This document shows, piece by piece, positions 1 through 5,103 of a stretch of DNA of 6,192 nt (the stretch's first letter is position 1; each line of letters opens with the position of its first letter). The translations under genes were made by a program, and so were the position numbers. The DNA comes from Thermoplasmatota archaeon. Lineage in GTDB: Archaea; Thermoplasmatota; E2; DHVEG-1. Below the pieces are notes generated by a model. That model was not told where the DNA came from. It made no database searches and saw nothing but the letters and a program-made list of their open reading frames with translations. The stretch is from assembly GCA_022866015.1 (NCBI GenBank), contig JALHTX010000171.1, forward strand, positions 1 through 6,192, given 5' to 3'.

Positions 1-42
1 AACCATCATTAAAACAATTAACAATACAGCCATTTTTTTCAT
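1..42 (-). CDS. 5' end of an exported or membrane protein (partial)
   Basis: On the minus strand an ATG at 42-40 opens a frame that runs off the window edge, reading MKKMAVLLIVLMMV. Two lysines followed by an unbroken hydrophobic run is the start of a signal peptide or first membrane segment. A purine-rich GGGGGA ribosome binding site (complement of 50-55) lies about seven bases upstream, which decides this start. The other ATG, at 47, hits a stop after two codons. A TATA-like GTTTATAAAC lies about 40 bases upstream of the start. Only 14 codons are visible, so the mature protein cannot be named; other exported proteins in the window start similarly. Confidence 0.6.
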   Translation of the reverse strand, partial: MKKMAVLLIVLMMV

Positions 43-70
43 TCCATTTTCCCCCATAAAATACAATTTC

Positions 71-95
71 AAAACAACTATTTGTTTATAAACTT
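71..95 (-). promoter_or_regulatory. TATA-box promoter of the partial gene at 1-42
   Basis: The palindromic core GTTTATAAAC (84-93) is preceded on the minus strand by a purine-rich GGAGAA stretch that could serve as a BRE. Archaeal initiation about 25 bases downstream of the TATA box would give a leader of roughly 20 bases. The whole 25-bp block is repeated with one mismatch at 6082-6106, upstream of the gene ending at 5970. Confidence 0.5.
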
Positions 96-103
96 CTCCT
101 TAA

Positions 104-241
104 AAATTAATAATTAATGTGCTTAAAGTGGTGTTTTACTCTTGTAATACAGGGGATAACATGCACATCATAGGGACCGGATTCAGCAAACTCACCATGG
201 AGCTTGCTAATCGGCTTAGTGTCGAATTCGGGGATTGGTAA
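104..241 (+). pseudogene. Relic reading frame with an SCNTG segment
   Basis: A plus-strand frame is open from the stop at 101-103 to a TAA at 239-241. It includes VVFYSCNTGDN, then FSKLTMELANRLSVEFGDW. Composition is less AT-rich than the surroundings and reads like coding sequence. The only ATG codons are internal (161 and 197). The one at 161 follows AGGGGATAAC, which could act as a ribosome site for a 26-residue peptide. The order 'SCNTG, short linker, FxxxLAxxLS' recalls a segment in clan-CD-like and polymorphic-toxin proteins ('SCxTG...FAxxLAxxLG'); that match is from memory. I read it as a remnant of a longer gene. The opposite strand is also open here (stop at 107-109) with no usable start, so the strand is not certain. 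Confidence 0.3.
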
Positions 242-440
242 CGACTTCTTACATAGATAAATGCCCCCTCAGAGTAATCATCTTAAGAATCGCGACCATA
301 ATCTTATGTTATTAATTTAAGGAAAGCTATGGATGATGGTTGGTTGTATAGGTATTTTTTGTTGCAGTCGCTTAAAAAAAAATATAATATAAAAACATCA
401 ATTTGTTAAATCTTCATCTAAACTAAAGTACCCATTTTTC
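242..440. other. Intergenic stretch, no supported gene
   Basis: Between the relic ending at 241 and the stop of the lipoprotein pseudogene at 441 I see no convincing gene. A run of nine A's (374-382) would give a T-tract on the minus strand and could terminate the lipoprotein transcript. A 26-codon plus-strand ORF (329-409) is present but unsupported. Confidence 0.4.
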
Positions 441-1002
441 TTATAAATCAAGTATAACAAAACTCTGAATCATATATTCAATATCATTAGTAAAATTTTC
501 ATAGTATGCTTGATCTGCTTGATGAGCAAGCAAATAGAGGGTGTTTTCATTAATAGTCCAAACCTCCAACTGTCTCATAGTGTAAATATCCTTAGTAAAA
601 ATAAATCCTATTTCATAACCCGGTAAATCTGAAAGTGTTGTATTTCTTTCAAATTCTATACCAAAATTTTAAAATAGGATATTTTGATTTTCTATATGTG
701 CTTCTTTAAACTCATCCATTGTCAATGATACATTATCTATAACTGAAATCATCAAATTACCAGTTTTTGTAGGTTCATTTGACGGAGAAACAAATAAAAC
801 ATCAACATCAGGCATTTGGTCTAGATCCTCATACTTACCTCCATGTCGATGGGTATTTTATACTGAATCCTTTTTCCATATTCGTATAAGTAGAAAAATT
901 TGTTAAACCAATATTTTTGTTTTCAGATGATTCTTGACAACCACTCAAAAATAAAACAAACAACATAACAAGAATTACTAAAGCAGATAATTGTTTTTTC
1001 AT
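441..1002 (-). pseudogene. Frameshifted lipoprotein, PsbP-like/DUF1795-type
   Basis: The minus-strand ATG at 1002 starts a bacterial-style lipoprotein signal peptide: two lysines, a hydrophobic run, and lipobox L-S-G-C with the lipidation cysteine at residue 22. After 'YTNMEKGFSIKYPSTW' (ending 841) the frame meets TAA at 835-837. Moving by one base at 839/840 restores a long reading frame to the final TAA at 441-443, interrupted only by an in-frame TAA at 669-671. The restored protein, about 186 residues, contains MISVIDNVSLTMDEFKEAHI, then TTLSDLPGYEIGFIF, EVWTINENTLYLLAHQAD and FTNDIEYMIQSFVI. This order (GFSIKYPxxW, a 'TxDEF' helix, 'LxGxPxYE', 'WTIxxxxxYxLxY', a final IxSF) matches small exported PsbP-like lipoproteins as I know them. 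Either two mutations killed the gene or there are sequence errors. A partial AAGGT ribosome site precedes the start. Function is unknown; in life it would be anchored outside the cytoplasmic membrane. Confidence 0.75.
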
Positions 1003-1037
1003 TACCTTCGCCTCAATTTAAAATACCAATTTTTATT

Positions 1038-1077
1038 AATAAATATATTTCTTAAATAATAAATATATTCCTTAAAT
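1038..1077. repeat. Tandem 20-bp duplication in the lipoprotein promoter region
   Basis: Two adjacent 20-bp copies (1038-1057 and 1058-1077) differ at one base (T at 1050, C at 1070). On the minus strand each reads as an AAGRAATATATTTATT-type block, so each copy contains a possible BRE/TATA pair about 40-70 bases upstream of the lipoprotein ATG at 1002. This could be a duplicated promoter or a chance slippage product in AT-rich DNA. Confidence 0.55.
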
Positions 1078-1098
1078 AAGCTTAGAATCTTTTTTTAA

Positions 1099-1254
1099 AG
1101 ACTACATATAAGTAATGCCAATCTATCAACGGGCCAATACATCGCACAACTTATGATTACAGAGGAATCATTCCACGCTGACGGCGGACAATACGCAGGT
1201 AACTGGGCAGGAGTCATGGGTGCGACCGTACAATTCAACACCGAAGAACTATAA
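1099..1254 (+). pseudogene. C-terminal gene relic, 51 codons, unknown family
   Basis: A plus-strand frame is open from the stop at 1096-1098 to TAA at 1252-1254. It reads S-N-A-N-L-S-T-G-Q-Y, then IAQLMITEESFHADGGQY, then AGNWAGVMGATVQFNTEEL. Base composition is richer in G and C than its flanks and the residue mix looks like real protein. There is no start in a sensible place: the first ATG is at 1153, mid-frame, without a ribosome site. I take it as the 3' end of a larger gene whose 5' part is lost. The 'MITEESFHAD' segment faintly resembles helices around a metallopeptidase HExxH motif (L-x-H-E-x-x-H-A) but lacks the first histidine, so no function is assigned. Confidence 0.4.
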
Positions 1255-1400
1255 CAAAAAAGAACATTCTCCCCTTGCAGACAAAAAACTATGCCTGGAG
1301 TCATCTTCACACCTAATCGCAGGATCAGACTTGTATTTCATCGGACGAGCTGGCTTTCAAAATTACTTTAGACCTCTGCTAATTGAAAATATCTTTAGAC
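1255..1400. other. Spacer, no supported gene
   Basis: This convergent spacer lies between the plus-strand relic and the stop of the minus-strand regulator. A plus-strand frame (1220-1456) crosses it, but it overlaps the relic and the regulator's 3' end, has no ribosome site and no recognisable motif. The short block CTTTAGACCT occurs twice (1368-1377 and 1393-1402). No terminator hairpin is evident. Confidence 0.35.
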
Positions 1401-1865
1401 CTAATCTCGAGGGCATTCGAAACTATGACAATATTGTCCTTGCGTCAAGTAAATGATTCGGCGATGGAGCTCATCTTCCGACCTAAAATAGATTGGTTTT
1501 TTACATATATAACAGGTCACATAAGAAGCCCATTCTTTTTGGCCTTCTGCATAACCTTTTTGACGTCCCTCTTCCTGCCATAGAATTTTACCTTCTTCTT
1601 TACCTATTTCAATACCTTTAGCTTTTCCTTCTTTGTATCCTTTATTATAACCATTTTTGTATGCTTGGTTATAGTCTGCTGTTTGTTTGTTAAGAGCAAT
1701 CGCCATAAATTCTCTTCTGCTCTGCCCTGTTTCTTGTAAGAATGTTATGAGAGCATCATGCCATTCTTTCGGCATCCGTATAGAAATGCCCGGAGTTTTT
1801 TGTTCATATCTTTTTCGAGATGGTGGTGTATGTTTGGATGTTTTCATCTTATTTTCAACCTTCAT
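1401..1865 (-). CDS. RHH / period-4 glycine helix / zinc-site protein, candidate regulator
   Basis: A 154-residue soluble protein with three parts. Residues 24-62 (TPGISIRMPKEWHDAL, then a helix, then SRREFMAIALNKQ) fit a ribbon-helix-helix DNA-binding fold: a beta strand followed by two helices. Residues 65-112 form a charged helix with Gly at 72, 76, 80, 84, 88, 92, 100, 104 and 108, so every fourth residue except position 96, which is Trp. The C-terminus has Cys118-x2-Cys121 and Cys146-x4-Cys151, a likely zinc site. Archaeal proteins with GYxxGY repeats and a terminal CxxC...C module are known to me as uncharacterised families. I chose the ATG at 1865 over the ATG at 1898 because GTGGGGGT lies six bases before it. 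The gene diverges from the Mrr nuclease at 2161, and a 12-bp-period repeat array lies just upstream. A role as autorepressor, possibly also controlling the nuclease, is inferred. It contains no membrane segment or signal peptide. Confidence 0.82.
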   Translation of the reverse strand: MKVENKMKTSKHTPPSRKRYEQKTPGISIRMPKEWHDALITFLQETGQSRREFMAIALNKQTADYNQAYKNGYNKGYKEGKAKGIEIGKEEGKILWQEEGRQKGYAEGQKEWASYVTCYICKKPIYFRSEDELHRRIIYLTQGQYCHSFECPRD

Positions 1866-1910
1866 GTATATACCCCCACTACGTATAGTACAAAACATGA
1901 CTTAAATGAG

Positions 1911-1983
1911 TAGGGTAATCCTATGAGGTGAACGATAGGGTGATCGGTAGGGTGAACCATATATTTGATGATAGGGTGATCTA
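1911..1983. repeat. 12-bp-period repeat array, candidate RHH operator
   Basis: Units start at 1911, 1924, 1936, 1948, 1960 and 1972: TAGGGTAATCCTA, TGAGGTGAACGA, TAGGGTGATCGG, TAGGGTGAACCA, TATATTTGATGA (degenerate) and TAGGGTGATCTA. The core is TAGGGTGAWC (minus strand GWTCACCCTA). The step is 12 bp throughout except one 13-bp step. The array ends about 45 bases upstream of the regulator ATG (1865), right beside a TATA-like CATTTAAG (complement of 1901-1908). Tandem short operators bound cooperatively by RHH dimers are established (for example the Omega, CopG and ParD families), so binding by the adjacent RHH protein is the natural hypothesis. Confidence 0.6.
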
Positions 1984-2110
1984 TAGTATGTTCATGATCT
2001 ATGTATTCAATCGCTTAATTAACTATTATCCGTACTAAAATCTGTTACTAGCATTACTTATAATATCAAAAGATTAACGCAACAGCAGATGTCACAATGT
2101 AAAAACTAAT

Positions 2111-2125
2111 AAGAAGAAATATATT
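2111..2125 (+). promoter_or_regulatory. Likely promoter of the Mrr-type gene
   Basis: AAGAAGA (2111-2117), a BRE-like purine stretch, is followed by the TATA-like AATATATT (2118-2125). Initiation about 25 bases on would fall near 2145, leaving a leader of roughly 16 bases before the ATG at 2161. That agrees with the weak ribosome site there (only GAG at 2151-2153). Confidence 0.4.
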
Positions 2126-2160
2126 CTTTTCTTTAAAATGAGAAAAAACAGAGTAAAACT

Positions 2161-3039
2161 ATGAAAGAAAAAGTTGAATCATGGACACAGCAAGGAAATC
2201 CCTGGTTTCTAGCCGGAAATAAGAGCGAAGCGATAACCTGCTATTATCATGCATTAAAACAATCAGGGGCACTAAAAAGCGTCGTAAAATACGTACAAAA
2301 AAACAAAGACAATCTCTTTGAAGACCAAGAGATGCTACAGGAATTACTATATACCAAATACCATATGCATCTTGTTCACCATGCTTTATCTCTTATACTT
2401 ATCAGTACGAAAAATCAAGTAGAGGAAATAGAAGAAACTAAAGAGTATCAACGATTTAAAAAACTGATTCTTTCTAAACACCCAAAATCATCCACACAAT
2501 TCGTCGATGTCTTCCCGGATGAATTCGAAAACGAATCATGCAAAGAAAGAGGATTTTTATCAAAATTATTAATTGAACAAGGGATGAATTATTCTCTCTG
2601 TGATGCCAACCGACTCTGCAACCTCAGATCACAAGTGAAGGATTTAGATAGATTTGAAGGATCCTTACAAGAAAGACCTCAGACATTCACACAAATTGAT
2701 TCCATGTCAGGGCATGAGTTTGAAGATTTCGTCATGGATCTTTTAATAAAACTAAGATATCGAATTGTACAACAAAAGCGAAGCCATGAACAAGGTTTAG
2801 ATTTGCTGCTGGAACGTCATGGTGAAAGAATCGCGTGTCAAGTTAAACGTTATAAAAAACCTGTTGGAAACAAGGGAGTTCAGCAAGCAATTGCAGCGCG
2901 AGAGTTTTATCGTTGCCAGAGAGCACTTGTGGTAACGAACTCCCACTTTACGACCCCTGCAAAACAACTTGCGGAACGATGCAACGTTGAACTTTGGGAT
3001 CGAGAAGTCCTTAAAGAAAAAATCAAAATCGTTATGTGA
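2161..3039 (+). CDS. Mrr-type restriction endonuclease with TPR-like N-terminus
   Basis: A 292-residue cytoplasmic protein. Residues 12-32 (Gly12, Asn13, Trp15, Leu17, Gly19, Ala24, Tyr28, Ala31, Leu32) match one TPR unit, followed by a mostly helical middle part to about 175. Residues 182-285 are a Mrr/RecB-like PD-(D/E)xK nuclease domain: Gly184-His-Glu-Phe-Glu188 opens the fold, Asp214 lies in QGLDLLL, and Gln227-Val-Lys229 is the QxK motif in IACQVKRYKKP. Downstream, VTN (258-260), HFT (262-264) and LWDRE (278-282) are typical Mrr-family end motifs. All expected catalytic residues are present, so it should be an active Mg-dependent DNA nuclease. Characterised Mrr enzymes cut modified or foreign DNA without a partner methylase, and none is visible here. 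It is divergent from the RHH-type regulator. ATG 2161 is the first in-frame start. Substrate is unknown, and a recombination or repair role cannot be excluded. Confidence 0.9.
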   Translation: MKEKVESWTQQGNPWFLAGNKSEAITCYYHALKQSGALKSVVKYVQKNKDNLFEDQEMLQELLYTKYHMHLVHHALSLILISTKNQVEEIEETKEYQRFKKLILSKHPKSSTQFVDVFPDEFENESCKERGFLSKLLIEQGMNYSLCDANRLCNLRSQVKDLDRFEGSLQERPQTFTQIDSMSGHEFEDFVMDLLIKLRYRIVQQKRSHEQGLDLLLERHGERIACQVKRYKKPVGNKGVQQAIAAREFYRCQRALVVTNSHFTTPAKQLAERCNVELWDREVLKEKIKIVM

Positions 3040-3385
3040 TCTTTCTTAAAAAATAGAGTCCTTTTAAAAAATCATATAAGTCTCAGATTAATACCGCTAC
3101 GAACCATACAACGAATAAGAAAACTAATATATTTTCATTTCCCTTGAATGTTATAAATAAAAACTAATATTTTCTTATTGCCCTATAAAGATTGATTAGT
3201 ATCTTATAATATTGCAGGATTAAACCTAAAGCTTGCTGTACCATTTTTTATACAAGTTATTAGGAGAAATGTTTTAGCTGACTTAGACATATTATTGACT
3301 AAATCTGAAAAATGATAGCTTTGGAAAGTAATATATAAACTTTATCTGTGTAGTCGTGTTAATGGTTGTCATATGGTTTTTTTAG
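3040..3385. other. 346-bp convergent intergenic region
   Basis: It separates the 3' ends of the nuclease and of the exported-protein gene. It holds an imperfect direct repeat beginning AAACTAATAT (3121-3143 and 3161-3183, 40 bp apart). A 10-bp inverted pair, AATAAGAAAA (3114-3123) and TTTTCTTATT (3170-3179), overlaps it. There is also an archaeal-looking promoter at 3322-3340, listed separately, and an open plus-strand frame without a start codon (3196-3315, ending LLTKSEK). No gene is supported. Confidence 0.5.
3322..3340 (+). promoter_or_regulatory. Orphan TATA/BRE promoter-like site
   Basis: TTGGAAAGTAATATATAAAC has a purine-rich BRE-like GGAAAGTA followed by TATATAAA, close to the archaeal consensus. 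A transcript would start near 3360, two bases before ATG 3362, which opens only a seven-codon frame (MVVIWFF, stop 3383-3385). It would then run antisense into the 3' end of the gene at 3386-4318. The box is partly palindromic, so minus-strand use is possible too. Confidence 0.35.
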
Positions 3386-4318
3386 TTACAAGTATCGGTA
3401 TAGTATTTTTTCAAAGAAAGGAAAACGATAAATGAATCTATCAAACAACCAATTAAAAATCAGGTTTTCTATTGATTTGGTTTTTGATTTCACTGAAACT
3501 AGATCACTTTGTGCACCATATTCATCTTCTACTAACACACCTACAGTACCTGTTCTACTACCACAATCTATTCTTTGTTCTGTGCCACTTGGGACGAGAC
3601 TTGTCCATTGGTCAATGGTTAAATCATTATTCCAATCAACACCATATCTTATTTGATCGCCATCTGGATCAGTAGCAGTAACTACAAGTTCATCACTGAA
3701 TCTATCATATGAACACACTGGGTCATTTGGTGGTTGATTTTCTATACCATAGGTTTGGAAACAAAAATCACAACGCAATATTCCTTCTTGAAGATAATTC
3801 CATCCACTAATGCTTTCATACCAGGCATCACCACCAGTATAAGGATCAGGATATCCATACCACCAATAAACTTTAGATAAATCACTGGAACTAGAGACAC
3901 CTCTAACAATGATATAATACTTAATACCAGGGGTGACACTTATATCTGGAAAATCAAACTCATAAAGACCTGTGCCTGTAACTAACGTGTCTCTATTTAT
4001 ATGTGCTGATGTTAAAGCTGAACCCACATATGAAGACTTGATATCAACATAGTAATAATAAAAATCTGCACTTCCAGTTGATTTCAAACGTAGCATTACT
4101 TTAGTTAATGTTGGAAGTGTTGGTGTAAATGATTGAGCAAGTTCTCTATCACTTGGCCCAATCTCATATGGTTTATCAATTTTAGTAGATTGTTGATCCA
4201 ATTCATCAAGCATAAATGTATTAATATTTTGATTTGGAACCGCTTCAACTAATCCGAATGTTGGTAAAGTAGTTGCGATCAACAGCATACAAATTAAAAT
4301 ACCAATAATTTTCTTCAT
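3386..4318 (-). CDS. Exported Ig-like/beta-sandwich protein with hydrophobic C-terminal tail
   Basis: A 310-residue protein; function unknown. Residues 1-26 are a signal peptide (MKKIIGILICMLLIATTLPT...VEA). Residues 35-190 are a beta-rich domain: LAQSFTPT, then LTKVMLRLKSTG, and TPGIKYYIIVRG. In my memory this pattern belongs to galactose-binding-like 'apparent temperature/fever' style sandwich domains in uncultured archaeal surface proteins. Residues 195-275 begin PPNDP and include VTATDPDGDQIRYGVDWNND, an Ig/cadherin-like domain whose DPDGD is typical of calcium-associated loops. Residues 284-310 are hydrophobic and aromatic (NWLFDRF, then FPFFEKILYRYL) and may be a membrane-association or sorting tail. 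Cysteines 183, 186, 202 and 252 could pair outside the cell. The start follows a strong GGTGGAGGT ribosome site eight bases upstream. The gene has its own promoter region and points the same way as the two exported-protein genes to its right. Confidence 0.9.
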   Translation of the reverse strand: MKKIIGILICMLLIATTLPTFGLVEAVPNQNINTFMLDELDQQSTKIDKPYEIGPSDRELAQSFTPTLPTLTKVMLRLKSTGSADFYYYYVDIKSSYVGSALTSAHINRDTLVTGTGLYEFDFPDISVTPGIKYYIIVRGVSSSSDLSKVYWWYGYPDPYTGGDAWYESISGWNYLQEGILRCDFCFQTYGIENQPPNDPVCSYDRFSDELVVTATDPDGDQIRYGVDWNNDLTIDQWTSLVPSGTEQRIDCGSRTGTVGVLVEDEYGAQSDLVSVKSKTKSIENLIFNWLFDRFIYRFPFFEKILYRYL

Positions 4319-4327
4319 AATATATTA

Positions 4328-4336
4328 CCTCCACCT
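4328..4336 (-). promoter_or_regulatory. Strong ribosome binding site GGTGGAGGT
   Basis: The complement of this site is GGTGGAGGT, eight bases before ATG 4318. The GGAGGT core pairs fully with the archaeal 16S rRNA 3' end (ACCUCC), which fixes the start of the exported-protein gene. The same nine bases precede the start at 5970. Confidence 0.7.
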
Positions 4337-4363
4337 CTCATAAATTAACATTTAAATAAAAGT

Positions 4364-4372
4364 ATTTAAAAA
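4364..4372 (-). promoter_or_regulatory. Possible TATA box of the 3386-4318 gene
   Basis: On the minus strand TTTTTAAAT lies about 48 bases upstream of ATG 4318. Initiation about 25 bases on would give a leader near 24 bases that contains the ribosome site. The AT-rich background makes this tentative. Confidence 0.3.
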
Positions 4373-4433
4373 CTATGCCAATAATTATCACATAATGACG
4401 AAAATAATAAGTTTTTTCAGATTTCATTTCAAT

Positions 4434-4474
4434 AAAAAAATGAAAAAAAGATATTTTATTATCATTAATAAAAT
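4434..4474 (-). terminator. Hairpin and T-tract terminator of the 4514-4927 gene
   Basis: A perfect 9-bp stem, ATTTTATTA (4453-4461) with TAATAAAAT (4466-4474), encloses a four-base loop. On the minus strand it is followed by ATCTTTTTTT and a second T run (complement of 4434-4450). It lies 40 bases past the stop codon. The stem is pure A-T, so the T-tract may matter more than the hairpin, as is usual in archaea. Confidence 0.6.
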
Positions 4475-4513
4475 GTTTTAGCATAAAAAATGGTAATAAC
4501 TTTTCTAAAGAAT

Positions 4514-4927
4514 TTATTGCAGAATAACCAAGGCACCAAATGTTTTTACAGAGACATTTTCTGTGATAATATCTGCATCATGTGCACGGATTGATATCGT
4601 AATCCATGGCATACTTGTTATTATCCCTAATCCAATTCCATATCTAACAAATCCTGTTTTCAATGTGTATGTTTCTCCAACAGAAATATCTGGAAGATCC
4701 ATATCCCATTCTTTGGTTCTTAAAAAAAATCCCCCGCCATGTTCAAGATGATAAGCGACATGTGTGGCATCTGCAGTTCCCACATTTTTTATAAGCACGG
4801 TTAACCCAATTCCACCTTTTATTTCTACTATTTCTAGTTCTGGTTTTTGGTCTATATTTGCATTTACAGATAGAACTGGAATAAGCATGAATGTGAGAAC
4901 CAATATGACAACTATACTATTCTTCAT
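4514..4927 (-). CDS. Small exported single-domain CARDB/Ig-like protein
   Basis: A 137-residue protein; cellular role unknown. Residues 1-24 are a signal peptide (MKNSIVVILVLTFMLIPVLS, then VNAN). The rest is one beta-sandwich domain: LEIVEIKGGIGLTVLIKNVG, then TADATHVAYHLEHGGG, DLPDISVGETYTLKTG, GIITSMPWITISIRA and VSVKTFGALVILQ. The 'EI..IKGG.G....IKN.GTADAT' opening and the 'IP.(I/L).VGE...(I/L)K(T/S)' middle match a CARDB-like module that I know as a repeated domain in exported Thermoplasmatota proteins, here standing alone. One N-glycosylation sequon is present (Asn124-Val-Ser). A G-rich GGGGGGAAG ribosome site precedes ATG 4927. Its 5' leader resembles that of the next gene (5104-5970), so the two may be co-regulated. 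Confidence 0.85.
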   Translation of the reverse strand: MKNSIVVILVLTFMLIPVLSVNANIDQKPELEIVEIKGGIGLTVLIKNVGTADATHVAYHLEHGGGFFLRTKEWDMDLPDISVGETYTLKTGFVRYGIGLGIITSMPWITISIRAHDADIITENVSVKTFGALVILQ

Positions 4928-5051
4928 TTTTCTTCCCCCCCTAAAAAATATTCCTATCTTACAAGATTGTATATATTATCTTAATTTAAATCTTATTACA
5001 AACATATTTGCAACAAAATTAAAAATAAACTGGTTAAAAACAACAAATTGT
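4928..5051 (-). promoter_or_regulatory. Copy 1 of a shared 5' leader
   Basis: This region aligns over its length with 5971-6096. Shared landmarks are CTATCTT (4954 and 6001), ATTGTAT, TCAATTTAAAT-like, GCAACAAAA and GGTTAAAAACAACAA. Unlike the other copy, the distal GTTTATAAAC box is replaced by GTAAAAAAAG. The promoter of this gene may instead be the TATA-like GATAATATATAC (complement of 4968-4979). Confidence 0.55.
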
Positions 5052-5086
5052 AAAAAAAGAAAAAAAGAGAGATAGGGGTGTATCTC
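5052..5086 (-). terminator. Hairpin and T-tract terminator of the 5104-5970 gene
   Basis: On the minus strand GAGATA-CACCCC-TATCTC forms a 6-bp stem and six-base loop (5069-5086), followed directly by TCTTTTTTTCTTTTTTT (complement of 5051-5067). It begins 18 bases after the stop codon. It sits immediately before the leader of the 4514-4927 gene, which separates the two transcription units. Confidence 0.7.
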
Positions 5087-5103
5087 CTATTTTACTATTG
5101 AGT

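Noticed and set aside
220..240. tRNA T-arm-like GTCGAATTC
   Set aside because: No acceptor, D-arm or anticodon stem can be built around it.
329..409. 26-codon plus-strand ORF (MDDGWLYRYFLLQSLKKKYN...)
   Set aside because: It has only a weak AAGGA-like site upstream, no motif, and runs through an A-tract typical of intergenic DNA.
1095..1310. 71-codon minus-strand ORF
   Set aside because: It lies opposite the more protein-like plus-strand frame 1099-1254, has no ribosome site and no recognisable motif.
1866..1898. Upstream ATG (1898) giving an 11-residue longer regulator
   Set aside because: The ATG at 1865 has a GTGGGGGT ribosome site at good spacing; the extra residues are not part of the RHH fold.
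1911..1995. CRISPR array or plasmid-type replication iterons
   Set aside because: The units are only 12 bp with no spacers, and no replication initiator or Cas gene is in the window; an operator next to an RHH gene fits better.
3432..3675. Overlapping plus-strand ORFs antisense to the exported-protein gene
   Set aside because: They mirror a gene with a clear signal peptide, strong ribosome site and domain structure; they have none of these.
4563..5075. Plus-strand ORFs opposite the small exported protein and its leader
   Set aside because: One of them runs through a terminator and an AT-rich leader; both are shadows of the minus-strand gene.
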